A stretch of DNA of 64,000 nucleotides. Origin: Chthonomonadaceae bacterium (GTDB lineage: Bacteria; Armatimonadota; Chthonomonadetes; Chthonomonadales; Chthonomonadaceae). The stretch spans positions 26,766 through 90,765 of the forward strand of contig JANXSG010000041.1 of the NCBI GenBank assembly GCA_025352825.1, written 5' to 3'. The notes beneath the pieces were generated by a model that was not told where the DNA came from, made no database searches, and was given only the letters and a program-made list of their open reading frames with translations. Within the stretch, counting starts at the first letter, position 1; every line of letters starts with the position of its first letter. The translations under genes were made by a program, and so were the position numbers. Positions 35,914 through 45,169 of this stretch are shown piece after piece.

Positions 35914-36227
35914 ATAAATGACTAACAGTTTATGCTGAATAATTACCTTTATCCCCAAAAAAAAAGAAGGGAACAAAATTCCGAGTCCTAGCGTCCAACA
36001 CATAATATGTCTATGTGGGTGATATTGTGTGAGCGATAATTTATCGAGTCATATTCCAAGATAACTTCTCTCTCCGGTTGTCATCACTTCTCCCTCTGGA
36101 TTTCCAAGTGGTTGTAAGTATGTTTGTTACACGCATCAATTTCGCCTAGCTGCGTAAATTTCCAATAAAACGACATTCATATCCTGAGTCATAATTTCGG
36201 CGTGCTGGAGACTTCAAGGGAGATATC

Positions 36228-38117
36228 TTGCGAAAAAACATGCAGGGATTCTGCATAATTTACCTCATTACGATGCTTGTCGGTATGCGTGGTAATGCTC
36301 AGGAATTTCCAGTTATCCCATACGTTGATCCTTCTCAACTCGCGGTGCCATGGGGATGGCACAGTTTCTATAAACAGCCTTGGCGAGCATATATGGAAAC
36401 GCGGAGTGGTTACAGTTTTCTTCAGGGAATTGGAGTTAACTATAATGCTCCTTCCAATGATGAACTTGCTATTCGGACACTGACAGCAGCAGGTGTGAAA
36501 GCGGTACGGTATCAGATTGGCTGGGGATCAGTCAACTGGAATGAAACTGCGCTTTTGCAAGATTCCAAAATACGGAATACTCTCACGCTTTTCAAGAAAT
36601 ATGGTCTTCGGCCTACGATATTGCTAAACGCTCATCATGGATTTCCATGCCCTCTCAAATCATTTTCCAGAGTGCTGATTACAAATGCCCCGTTAAATAG
36701 CAAAACCGTGACACTCGATGATGTTAACGGTATTGTTCCAAAATATACCGGACTGAGCAATCTTACTGGCTACAAGGCAGCGGAAGTATTTATTACGAGC
36801 GTCAATGCGACTACGCACATGTGCAAATTGAGCCACCCTCTTCCAGTATCACTTTTCGCTGGGAACTCCGTTTCTCTGGCTACTCTCAAATACCGGCCTC
36901 TCTTTCCAGTTGGAAATTTGAACTATGTTAAAACTATTGACGGCTGGAAAAAATATGCACTTCTGATTTGCAGTACTGCTAAAAGCTGTGGAATTCAAAA
37001 TTTCGATCTCGAGATTTGGAACGAACTCTCCTTTGGATCTAATTTTCTGAATATCAATAACTACTACCAACCGCCAGCAGTAAATTTCCCTCAAACGGAC
37101 TACTTGCTATCTGGGGGGCATCTTTGGGAAATGGCTGCTCATACTATCTCTGCTGTGAAAGCTAAATATCCTGCTGTAAATCTTATCTGGGGTTTCTCGA
37201 ATTCTTCTTTTTTCCATACTCCAGCGGATAAGCTGCCCACTTCCACCTCAGGCAAAAGCTACCATCCCTACGGTGTAGGAACACGCTCCATGCCCGCACA
37301 GGAACAGAATCCACCTATGAATTTGGAGGGATATACTCCCGGTATGGACATTCGCATGCCGGAGGGATGGGCAAACTCTTTCCAGCAGACGGAAAGCCTG
37401 ATTCGTCTGATAAACCCTGTAGATCGCATACGACATCCCGATGGAACAGTCCGCTTGCTGCACTATATGACAGAACACGGAGTCTATCCTCCAGAGTGTG
37501 GCGTAAATAACCCGCAAAATGCGTGGGACTTAAAAGCGAAAGTCGCAGTGCGAGCCTATCCCTTCTGGCTCAATAAGGGGATTGATATGCTGGGATACTA
37601 CGATGCTTACGACCCCAATGAAGTGGGATTCGGTCTGTTGCCCCCGGCCATGGTCACGATGGCATCAAATACTCCGTTTGATCAGATCGCGACGCCGCCC
37701 CTCAAGGCAATGCAGAATCTAACTAAAACATTTGCTGACAGCGTGGTAATCGCAAATCCGGTACAACTTTCGGTGAATGTCACCGCAGTTGACACCCAGT
37801 CAGCCGTATTCCCTGGCGATAATACCCATCCACCATTGTGGGAGCGGGATATGCTCACTCTCCTGCCATTTCATGTCAGCGCTCACAAGTTTATAATCGC
37901 AGCTTACACCATGACATTCGATATCAATGCGCTGGCACAGGAAGCAAGTTATCGATTAGTGGTGGGTGGATGCCAGCATACGCCGATTGATGCAAAACTC
38001 TATGACCCGCTTACGGTCAGTACTTTGCCACTTCAGATTATCAGCACTAACAGCGATGGCCTCATCGTGCAATTAAGCGTTACCAACACACCTCGACTGC
38101 TTATTATTACGCTTTAA
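36228..38117 (+). CDS. Exported glycoside hydrolase-like protein (clan GH-A type barrel)
   Basis: 629 residues with a signal peptide (GFCIIYLITMLVGMRGNAQE). A TIM-barrel glycosidase pattern follows: TAAGVKAVRYQIGWGSVNWN, GLRPTILLNAHHG, DLEIWNELSFGSNF (acid/base Glu after Asn near residue 263) and LHYMTEHGVYPPE (candidate nucleophile Glu near residue 419). The last 130 residues form a beta-sandwich. This is the strand-4 NE and strand-7 E arrangement of clan GH-A (GH5/GH39-like); the exact family and sugar are unclear. The TTG start at 36228 follows AAGGGAG by 5 bases. Confidence 0.7.
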   Translation: MRKNMQGFCIIYLITMLVGMRGNAQEFPVIPYVDPSQLAVPWGWHSFYKQPWRAYMETRSGYSFLQGIGVNYNAPSNDELAIRTLTAAGVKAVRYQIGWGSVNWNETALLQDSKIRNTLTLFKKYGLRPTILLNAHHGFPCPLKSFSRVLITNAPLNSKTVTLDDVNGIVPKYTGLSNLTGYKAAEVFITSVNATTHMCKLSHPLPVSLFAGNSVSLATLKYRPLFPVGNLNYVKTIDGWKKYALLICSTAKSCGIQNFDLEIWNELSFGSNFLNINNYYQPPAVNFPQTDYLLSGGHLWEMAAHTISAVKAKYPAVNLIWGFSNSSFFHTPADKLPTSTSGKSYHPYGVGTRSMPAQEQNPPMNLEGYTPGMDIRMPEGWANSFQQTESLIRLINPVDRIRHPDGTVRLLHYMTEHGVYPPECGVNNPQNAWDLKAKVAVRAYPFWLNKGIDMLGYYDAYDPNEVGFGLLPPAMVTMASNTPFDQIATPPLKAMQNLTKTFADSVVIANPVQLSVNVTAVDTQSAVFPGDNTHPPLWERDMLTLLPFHVSAHKFIIAAYTMTFDINALAQEASYRLVVGGCQHTPIDAKLYDPLTVSTLPLQIISTNSDGLIVQLSVTNTPRLLIITL

Positions 38118-38151
38118 TTGGATAAAGAAAGGCTGTAGTAGATGCGTCTAC

Positions 38152-38649
38152 TCATTTTTTGCTGTCCAGATCTTTTCCTGATACAATCCATTCCAGACTA
38201 CCAATGTTACCGTCTGCATTTTCCCAGTGTCCACAACGCAGGTCTATACTCGCCAGACATGCGGTAGTCATACTATGATAGTTTCCTGTGAGTCGGCCCA
38301 GTAACTCTTCCAGTCCCGGGTTGTGACCACAGATCATCGCACTCTTACTGATGTCGGATATGCCTTTCACTATTGTCAATAAATCATTCGAAGACGCCCC
38401 ATAGAGACCATCTGAAAAGTGAGGCAGATTAGTAATTTTTGCAGCATTGATCACTTCATCAATAGTTTGGCGCGTACGCAGTGCACTCGAACAAAGAATA
38501 GTATCCGGATGAATCCCCAGTTTTTGCATCTCTCTACCGATAAGCGGGGCTTCGTGTTCACCGCGCGCTGACAGCGGCCGATCAAAATCTTTCATTGCTG
38601 GAATATCCCAATCTGATTTAGCATGACGTAAAAGATATAGATGTTTCAT
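38152..38649 (-). CDS. sixA: SixA-type phosphohistidine phosphatase
   Basis: 165 residues of the histidine-phosphatase fold: KHLYLLRHAKSDWD with the RHxK phosphohistidine site, DRPLSARGE, CSSALRTRQT and the second His in AMICGHNPGLEELL. SixA removes phosphate from phosphohistidine in signalling proteins and PTS components. GAGGA is 7 bases before the ATG. Convergent with the glycosidase gene. The 424 bases upstream hold no gene; a TAATAATTTCACAACCCCT end of the GGGGTTGTGAAAGTAAT repeat lies near 38820. Confidence 0.88.
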   Translation of the reverse strand: MKHLYLLRHAKSDWDIPAMKDFDRPLSARGEHEAPLIGREMQKLGIHPDTILCSSALRTRQTIDEVINAAKITNLPHFSDGLYGASSNDLLTIVKGISDISKSAMICGHNPGLEELLGRLTGNYHSMTTACLASIDLRCGHWENADGNIGSLEWIVSGKDLDSKK

Positions 38650-39073
38650 CTAATGTCCTCGGCTCAGCAATTCATTTTTTTTCAAGTATATCATAATACT
38701 GCATTCTGCTGCTCTTGCGATGAGGCGTTAAATATCTGAAACACCAGAGGACGGTTTGCCGCAGGCTTTCCAGATAAGTACTTTAGTGCCTGGGCACATA
38801 AGGGAGTGTTAAATCGTAATAATTTCACAACCCCTAAGCTGGCATAGCGATTAAGCCTCGAGTGATGGGGGCAGGAGATTTGGGTTCAAGTTCATTTCCG
38901 GGGGACTGATTACTCTTAGAGAATGAATGGTGATTATCATGGTAAGAGTCTCACCAACGACGATTCAATCTGGATACTGCAGCTCTCCACTTGACTTGAG
39001 GTTGTAATAATGATATTATTATCTGATAATTAGATCGTAAGAAACGTTTGAAAAGATTAGAGGAAGCGCCAAC

Positions 39074-40402
39074 TTGGCAAATCGTGCTCCAAAACCCCCG
39101 CTAAAAAGTCCAACACCTCTGTCATCGCGAACCGCCTCACTGAAGCTAATACTGGCTGCTGTGGTGGCGGTTGGAGCAGTTGGTTTACTTGTATATCGAA
39201 CGATTAGCACCTTCAAAAATTCCAAGCCAGCCCTGCTTCATTTGAGTGAAGATGTAATCCTGGGCACTCCGCCTCCACTTCCTGCCAAGGACAAGGCAGT
39301 AGTCAGAGTGCGGCTGCGCACCGCTTCAGAACTTAAAAAAATGGCATTAGCCTCCCCCAATGATTCATCGCTCTGGGGAAAAGCAGCTAACGCCGCCATG
39401 ATTGCAGGAGACTATCTTTCCGCACGAATTGCGTTCCTTGCACTTATTCGCCTCAATTCATCGCCTACTGCAGAACTCTATGATGCGCTTGGGCAGAGCC
39501 AATCACAGTTAGGGCTTCGAGAAGAAGCTTTAAAAACCTACGGAACAATGCTCACCCATTTCCCTCAAAACGCATCTGCCTACATCGGCTTCAGCCGAGC
39601 ACAATCTAGTTTTGGGCAAAAAGCAGAATCGCTGGGCACTCTCGAAAAAGCAGCCAAAGAGATGCAGACAGTTCCGGATCGGCTTCATATTGCCCATGAG
39701 TACGAACAGAAAGGAGACTTGGCGCACGCCCTTGCTGAATCACAGGCTGTTCTTAAAAATAGCCCAGACGATCCCCTGGCGATGCTGATGACGGGTCATC
39801 TTCTCTTTATGCTGGTACGACTGCCTGAAGCGAAACAGGTATTTGAGAAACTCACTGCTGCACACCCTGAAAACAGCAAAGCAGGTTATACGTTGGCAGA
39901 GATTCTGGATAATCCGATGACCATTAAACGTGATAGAGCCATGGCCGAGAATATACTGCTTGAGATAGCTCAGAGTGATCCTCACGATCTAAAACCTTAC
40001 GCAAAGCTGGGTACCATCTATATGGACCAAGGACATTTTCGACAGGCGGCCTATGTCTACATTCGATTGCTTGAGCTCGTCCCCAATTCTGCTCTGGCCA
40101 GACTTCAGCTCTCACTCGCTTTTAATAAACTGGGGGATCCGAAATCTGGTCAGGCACAACAGGAAATTGCGCAGCATCTTCTTGCACGAGATAATGAGGA
40201 GACGCGGCTTCAGGCAGATACGGCGCGGCACCCAACCGACGCCAAAGCACGTCTCAATCTAGCCAGGCACTACCTGAAATATGGCCAGTACACGAATGCG
40301 CTGCCCCCGCTTCAGGCAGCATACTGCTTAGCGCCAGGAAATCGTGAAATTCAGATGGAGATGCAGTCTCTCTATCACGATCTCAATACTACATTTCCAT
40401 GA
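39074..40402 (+). CDS. Membrane-anchored TPR protein
   Basis: 442 residues: a proline-rich start, one membrane helix near residues 16-38 (LILAAVVAVGAVGLLV) and eight or so TPR-like pairs (ELYDALGQSQSQLGLREEAL; AYVYIRLLELVPNSALARLQ). It should act as a periplasmic scaffold. The TTG start at 39074 is supported by GAGGAAG 7 bases upstream. Followed after a short repeat by a CRTAC1-like lipoprotein; such TPR-CRTAC1 pairs recur in related bacteria, which suggests a shared surface role. Confidence 0.75.
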   Translation: MANRAPKPPLKSPTPLSSRTASLKLILAAVVAVGAVGLLVYRTISTFKNSKPALLHLSEDVILGTPPPLPAKDKAVVRVRLRTASELKKMALASPNDSSLWGKAANAAMIAGDYLSARIAFLALIRLNSSPTAELYDALGQSQSQLGLREEALKTYGTMLTHFPQNASAYIGFSRAQSSFGQKAESLGTLEKAAKEMQTVPDRLHIAHEYEQKGDLAHALAESQAVLKNSPDDPLAMLMTGHLLFMLVRLPEAKQVFEKLTAAHPENSKAGYTLAEILDNPMTIKRDRAMAENILLEIAQSDPHDLKPYAKLGTIYMDQGHFRQAAYVYIRLLELVPNSALARLQLSLAFNKLGDPKSGQAQQEIAQHLLARDNEETRLQADTARHPTDAKARLNLARHYLKYGQYTNALPPLQAAYCLAPGNREIQMEMQSLYHDLNTTFP

Positions 40403-40421
40403 TAAATACGCATCAAATTAT

Positions 40422-40600
40422 CAACCACGAATTTCGCGAATTAACGCGAAAAAATCATTCCATAAGATACCCTGTTATGCTCTTCAGGGTTTTGCACTAT
40501 TTGATGTTGAACCGATTATTATCTTTAATGCAAATTATATTATCTGCAGATGTAAGTGCCGGATAAGCTTGTTCGCGATAATTAGCGTAATTCGCGGTTA
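40422..40600. repeat. MITE-like element with degenerate terminal inverted repeats
   Basis: Left CAACCACGAATTTCGCGAAT then TAACGCGAA; the right end, reverse-complemented, is TAACCGCGAATTACGCTAAT then TATCGCGAA. The ends agree at roughly three quarters of positions. The 120-base interior is AT-rich and non-coding. It fills the gap between the TPR and CRTAC1-like genes. Confidence 0.6.
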
Positions 40601-40608
40601 GTTAAATT

Positions 40609-42315
40609 ATGAAATCAACACGAGACGGCATACTATTTTTCATTCTATTACTGTACTGCTCCATTCTAAGTTGCAAGGGTGGAAAATCCCCCTCTCCCGT
40701 ATCACAGCCTGTTTCGGCAGTACAGTTCCGAGACACAACCCGTGAAGTCGGTATTTCGGCAGAACGAACAAATGGAGCCTTCGGTAAGCGATGGATGCCG
40801 GAAACTCTTAGCGGAGGAGGGGCATTTCTTGATTACGATAACGACGGCTGGCAGGATATACTGCTCATTAAAGGGTCATACATGCCCGGCAAAACTCCTT
40901 CCGATGGCCAGCCAACCCTCGCTCTATATCATAACAAAGGGAATGGGACTTTTACAGATGCCACTAGCAGAACAGGGCTCGGAATTCGAATGTATGGAAT
41001 GGGAGTGAGCGTTGGGGACTACGATAACGATGGCTACGACGATATATTCCTGACGGCAATCGGGAAAGCCAGGCTCTTTCACAACATACCTGACGGAAAA
41101 GGCGGACGAAAGTTTGTGGAAAGCACCGATCAGAGTGGGATCAACGATACTGGTTTCTCTACATCATCAGCATGGGTGGACTACGACTGCGATGGAAGGC
41201 TCGACCTGATCGTGTGCCACTACGTTAAATGGTCACCAGATTCAGATGTCTTTTGCGGGACCACCATAAAGGAGTACTGCCGCCCGACCGTCTATCCTGG
41301 AGAATCGTGCCGGCTCTACCACAACGATGGGAACGGACATTTTACAGATGTTACCAAAAAAGCAGGTATCTTCAACCCAAATTCTAAAGGTTTGGGGGTA
41401 TGTATTTGCGATATCGACGGAGATGGCTGGCCGGACATAGTTATTGCGAACGACATGGAGTCGAACTGCCTTTACCGTAACAACAAAAACGGAACCTTCT
41501 CGGAGATCGGGCTTCAAAGTGGAATTTCTCTCTCCGATAACGGCAAGACCAGAGCGGGCATGGGCATAGATGCCGCAGACTACCGCAATAATGGGTCATT
41601 TGGATTAGTAATTGGAAATTTCGCCTTCGAAGGACTGGCACTATACGATGCCGGGACCCCTCCACCTTACTCTGAACGATCAAAACAGGCAGGGCTATTC
41701 GATCCGAGTTATCCCTTTGTCACTTTCGGCGTACTTTTCAGCGACTTCGATAATGATGGATTCTCCGACCTGATAGTCGCCAATGGTCATATCCAAGATA
41801 TGAATATCGGCACTAATCCGGAGCAAAACTCGGCTCAGCACAATCTGCTCTTCCACAATAAGGGAGACGGCAGCTTTACAGACATCAGCGTGTCAGTGGG
41901 ATCTACCATCATGGATTCGATGGTAGGAAGAGGGCTATGCAGCGGTGATTTCGATAACGATGGAAAAATGGATTTGCTGCTTATTCCGAATGTCAAAGCA
42001 CCGCGCCTTCTACAAAACGTATCGCCTAACCATAACCACTGGCTGGGAATACGCCTGCGCGGTGTCAAAAGCAATCGCAATGGTTATGGGGCAAAGGTGA
42101 CAGTTGAAGCGGGCGGCATTCAGCATTCGGCGTATGCACACAGTGGCGGAAGCTATCTATCGGCAAGCGACCAGCGCCTTCATTTTGGACTGGGAAACTT
42201 TATCCGTATCGATCATATCCCCGTCGAATGGCCGTGTGGGTCAAAGCAGAATTATGGGGCTTGCGAAGCAGACCGTTACATCGAGCTCACAGAGGGGCAG
42301 CCGGGAATCAAATAA
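40609..42315 (+). CDS. FG-GAP/VCBS repeat lipoprotein, CRTAC1 (ASPIC/UnbV) type
   Basis: 568 residues. A lipoprotein signal ends in SILSC (near residue 22). Several seven-bladed-propeller repeats with calcium-loop motifs follow: DYDNDGWQDI, DYDNDGYDDI, DYDCDGRLDL, DIDGDGWPDI, DFDNDGFSDL and DFDNDGKMDL. The C-terminus has the ASPIC/UnbV domain: NHWLGIRLRGVKSNRNGYGA, then SYLSASDQRLHFGLG. Such proteins are exported and often linked to adhesion or polysaccharide binding. No strong ribosome-binding site precedes the ATG. It is paired with the upstream TPR gene. Confidence 0.92.
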   Translation: MKSTRDGILFFILLLYCSILSCKGGKSPSPVSQPVSAVQFRDTTREVGISAERTNGAFGKRWMPETLSGGGAFLDYDNDGWQDILLIKGSYMPGKTPSDGQPTLALYHNKGNGTFTDATSRTGLGIRMYGMGVSVGDYDNDGYDDIFLTAIGKARLFHNIPDGKGGRKFVESTDQSGINDTGFSTSSAWVDYDCDGRLDLIVCHYVKWSPDSDVFCGTTIKEYCRPTVYPGESCRLYHNDGNGHFTDVTKKAGIFNPNSKGLGVCICDIDGDGWPDIVIANDMESNCLYRNNKNGTFSEIGLQSGISLSDNGKTRAGMGIDAADYRNNGSFGLVIGNFAFEGLALYDAGTPPPYSERSKQAGLFDPSYPFVTFGVLFSDFDNDGFSDLIVANGHIQDMNIGTNPEQNSAQHNLLFHNKGDGSFTDISVSVGSTIMDSMVGRGLCSGDFDNDGKMDLLLIPNVKAPRLLQNVSPNHNHWLGIRLRGVKSNRNGYGAKVTVEAGGIQHSAYAHSGGSYLSASDQRLHFGLGNFIRIDHIPVEWPCGSKQNYGACEADRYIELTEGQPGIK

Positions 42316-42456
42316 CTGAACAAACTTCTTCTTGCCTGATTTACAGGATTAAAGACTACAGTTACAGGATCTTCATTGACATGAAACAAGCACCATACGC
42401 ATCCTCCTCACCTGCATCCTAGAAAAAATTGTGCCTTGTCAGGAATTACCTTCCTC

Positions 42457-42752
42457 ATGAGCAAATATCCACGTAAAAACGAGTTGATGAAGGCTTTTAA
42501 GCAGCAGGAGCATCAGAAGCTTGTCGCCTCGATTCCCATGCCGAACCAGGATTTGCACGACTTACTCAACTATCTCGACCGCAAGGATGCACCTGAGTGC
42601 GACCACACGCTAAAAGAGACGATCGAGTTCCTCGGGAAGCGCGGACTGGACATTGAAAGAATCGTAGCGTGGTTACGCGAGAGTGGCGGTTAATGTGAAT
42701 GTGAGGTTAGCATGAACGTAGACGATAAGTTCGGGGAGATGGTTGGTCAATG
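42457..42752 (+). pseudogene. DUF2695 protein with premature TAA
   Basis: The frame from ATG 42457 gives 78 residues (SKYPRKNELMKAFKQQEHQK; CDHTLKETIEFLGKRGLDIE; RIVAWLRESGG) and meets TAA at 42691. DUF2695 proteins normally continue GG-Y-C-D-C-E-V; here the codons after TAA read CECEVSMNVDDKFGEMVGQ before TGA at 42750-42752. A single TAC-to-TAA change explains this. The missing tail contains the conserved cysteine pair, so the product is probably inactive unless readthrough occurs. Function of the family is unknown. Confidence 0.75.
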
Positions 42753-42955
42753 AAGCTAAAACTTGACCAGTAGGTACCATTGCCCAGCTTTTCCAAATCG
42801 CAAATAACAAGGTCAGGACTTTTCGCCGCTATAAGGTACAACGCCTCCAAGCCACCATTTTCGAACCACGCTGTATATCCTTGCGAATGTAAATAGTGGA
42901 CGAGGTTTACGGACTTCTCCGGCTCGTCATCCAAAACAACTATTTCTCGTATCAT
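42707..42955 (-). pseudogene. Truncated response-regulator receiver domain
   Basis: 82 codons; the first 57 match the start of a CheY-like receiver: EIVVLDDEPEKSVNLVHYLH (acidic pocket), then SPDLVICDLEKLGNG with the phospho-acceptor Asp. After that the sequence diverges (WSSFSFIDQPSPRTYRLRSC), and the Thr/Ser and Lys switch residues are missing. It overlaps the lost tail of the DUF2695 gene, so a deletion joining two genes is likely. Confidence 0.6.
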
Positions 42956-43086
42956 TGTATAAGACTTCTCTCCCCAATAACACTTATTATTTAGGAGGAT
43001 AGTACTTTTGAGGTAATATTGCGTTCAAAATGAATGCAATATGGTTTTCGCGAGGGTTAATGAGGACATGAAAATAGTGTCATTTA

Positions 43087-43148
43087 ACCTCACCCCCCCC
43101 GTCCCCCTCTCCCAGGCTGCTCGTTCCTCGCAAGGGAGAGGGGGTGAC
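43087..43148. repeat. GC-rich hairpin repeat
   Basis: CCTCACCCCCCCCGTCCCCC ... GGGAGAGGGGGTGACT with the loop CTGCTCGTTCCTCGCAA: same family as other copies. It precedes a separate TIR-bounded element at 43223. Confidence 0.75.
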
Positions 43149-43222
43149 TCAATCAGGAATCTCAGCCCATATAGGGAGCCTAAGCCACCGGAGATGGGCT
43201 TTGCAAATCCAGCGCGGAGTTT

Positions 43223-43410
43223 TAGGGGTTGTGAAAGTAATTCAAAATATTCTCCCATACTTTGCCTGGCGCTGAAGTACCCGTCTGGAAGGCCTGCGGC
43301 CAACCGCTCTGGGAGCGGGAATTGCGTCTGAAAGACGCCTGTTTTTTGTTGCCGGGAGTTTTCAACTCCCGGAAATAGTCGTCTATGGGATTACTATCAC
43401 AACCTCTTTA
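43223..43410. repeat. Element bounded by GGGGTTGTGAAAGTAAT-type ends
   Basis: Left TTAGGGGTTGTGAAAGTAAT and right GGATTACTATCACAACCTCT, inverted with a few mismatches. The same TIR type bounds 44711-44922 and appears singly near 46534-46558 and 38820. Confidence 0.55.
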
Positions 43411-43503
43411 ACCCCGGCGAACCAATAGTTTAGGAATACTTTCAAATCCCCTTTATCTCATCGCGAAAGAATCCCTTTTGGTTCTGGCTTCGCCAGCTTA
43501 GGA

Positions 43504-44463
43504 CTATACTATTCGGGCAGCGATCAACTTTCGCACGTTCTCGCTTCTTGCGGCATCGATAGGGGTGCGCCCGTTCTTATCGGTTGATCGAGGATTTGCA
43601 CCCCTGCTCAGGAGCAACCCAACCACGCGCGCTTGATCACAGTTCACAGCGCGGCGCAGCGGTGTTTCCCCATTCTTGTCCCTCGCCTCGATATCTGCGC
43701 CAGCATCCAGAAGCGCCTCAGCGATGCTCGCCGTTCCTCGCCTTGCCGACATGTGCAGCGGCGTCATGCCGCCAACGCCGATGACCTGATTTACGTTCGC
43801 GCCATGCCTTATTAACAGTTCGACCGCCGCTAGCCCTTCCTCCTCATCGCGGCCCTGGCCGTTCGCGGCGCGATAGAGGGGAGTGTGCCCGCCGGCATCC
43901 TTGGTGTCAATATCCGCGCCGAACTCCAGGAGCAAACGCAGACGAGGAACATCCCAGGCAATCGCGGCAGCACAGATCAGATTCCTGCCATGATCATTAG
44001 CGCGCGCAGGAGACGGATCTTCCATGAGCTTCTCCCGAAGGGTTTCAATGGGGAGGCGATACAGAAGAACGAATGGATCGGCGAGAGTGGCGGCGAGTTC
44101 GGTCAGATGCGACAGAAGCTGTGTAGAGACTTCCCCACCTATGCCTTCTTCTGCGAACGAGGCCGTCATATGTGCCAGCCAACGCTCTGCCTCTGCCGTT
44201 CCGATTGCGATGTGGGCATGCCGACAAAACAGGCTGTTCTTGCCGCGTGCAATGGTATATTCGGGAGGCCCGCCCGTCCACTCCGTGAGATAAAGGGCCA
44301 GGCGCTCCTCTAAAGCGGCCATGTTCTTCGGAAAAAAACCTCTCAGCGCCGGGTCGTGTTCAATCTTGTGATGGAACCGATTGGAGATGCGCCTGAAAGT
44401 CTCGATTCCCCCGACAGCCTCGTACACGCCCTCAAGTGACTTGTCATAAAAATGACCCTTCAT
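43504..44463 (-). CDS. Truncated haemoglobin fused to ankyrin repeats
   Basis: 319 residues. Residues 10-130 are a group II-like truncated globin: YEAVGGIETFRRISNRFHHK, ALRGFFPKNMAALEERLALY, then FCRHAHIAIGTAEAERWLAH with a candidate proximal His. Residues about 160-315 hold four ankyrin repeats (GGHTPLYRAANGQG; GGMTPLHMSARRGT; NGETPLRRAVNCDQ; NGRTPIDAARSENV). Truncated globins bind O2, NO or peroxides; ankyrins bind proteins, so this looks like a haem sensor or scavenger with a partner-binding arm. The gene is clearly richer in GC than its surroundings, hinting at acquisition. No operon partner. Confidence 0.85.
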   Translation of the reverse strand: MKGHFYDKSLEGVYEAVGGIETFRRISNRFHHKIEHDPALRGFFPKNMAALEERLALYLTEWTGGPPEYTIARGKNSLFCRHAHIAIGTAEAERWLAHMTASFAEEGIGGEVSTQLLSHLTELAATLADPFVLLYRLPIETLREKLMEDPSPARANDHGRNLICAAAIAWDVPRLRLLLEFGADIDTKDAGGHTPLYRAANGQGRDEEEGLAAVELLIRHGANVNQVIGVGGMTPLHMSARRGTASIAEALLDAGADIEARDKNGETPLRRAVNCDQARVVGLLLSRGANPRSTDKNGRTPIDAARSENVRKLIAARIV

Positions 44464-44710
44464 CTATTTACCCTTATCTCGATGTTTCGTTCGATTGATG
44501 TCCATAACTCAATTCTCCACCAGATTGATCAAATTAGGAAAGAGTACTCGACCGAGAATGACTATTCTACTACAATTGTTCACCGATGAATTTTCTTTCT
44601 CCTTCACGAACAAAGCTTGTTATGGGGATGTAAGTGGCTGCGGGGCATCTCTTTGTAGTCAAATTACGTTCAGGTTGTATACAATATGGATGGATTTCCA
44701 CGACGGGCTA

Positions 44711-44922
44711 AAGGGGTTGTGAAAGTAATTCGAAATGCAAATATATCGCTTAAATACACCTCACCCCAACCCCTCTCCCGGTAACTCGCAAGCTCTTTGG
44801 GAGAGGGGCCAATGCATGGTTTTAGTCACCCCCTCTCTCTTGCGAGGAACGAGCAATATGGGATAGGGGGCAGTGGGTGAGGTTGAAACAGTGTAAATAT
44901 CGCATTACTTTCACAGCCCCTC
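44711..44922. mobile_element. MITE-like element with GGGGTTGTGAAAGTAAT ends
   Basis: 212 bp. Left AAGGGGTTGTGAAAGTAATT plus CG; right, reverse-complemented, AGAGGGGCTGTGAAAGTAAT plus GCG. The interior contains two GC-rich hairpin repeats (about 44757-44812 and 44827-44883). No coding capacity. The terminal repeats differ from those of the 838-1056 element, yet the interior is of the same kind. Confidence 0.75.
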
Positions 44923-45137
44923 TATCCCGTCGCGAATCACTATGTTCAGTTAAATCTATTTCAGTTCTGGTTTCATCAGCGAAGGAAAGAGAACAGTTAC
45001 TCTGCGGCTTCATTACATTTGTAATTCGATTATGATATCTGATCTATCTATTAATGTGCAGCAATGAAAACTTTTGTATGGAGGTTCTGAGCCGGCTGAA
45101 ACCAGATCATCTCACCTGAACAAAACGAAAAATTGAC

Positions 45138-45169
45138 TTGACAACTCCTATCATAATCGGTTATGATAG
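45138..45169 (+). promoter_or_regulatory. Promoter with overlapping palindromic operator for the PEP-CTERM gene
   Basis: TTGACA (45138-45143) and TATGAT (45162-45167) are 18 bases apart. A perfect 9-bp inverted repeat CTATCATAA-TCGG-TTATGATAG (45148-45156 and 45161-45169) covers the spacer and -10. A similar half site, TCGATTATGATA, lies near 45026. A dimeric repressor would block this promoter. Confidence 0.65.

Noticed and set aside
43885..44313. Plus-strand frames opposite the globin-ankyrin gene
   Set aside because: Shadows of a GC-rich, clearly homologous minus-strand gene.
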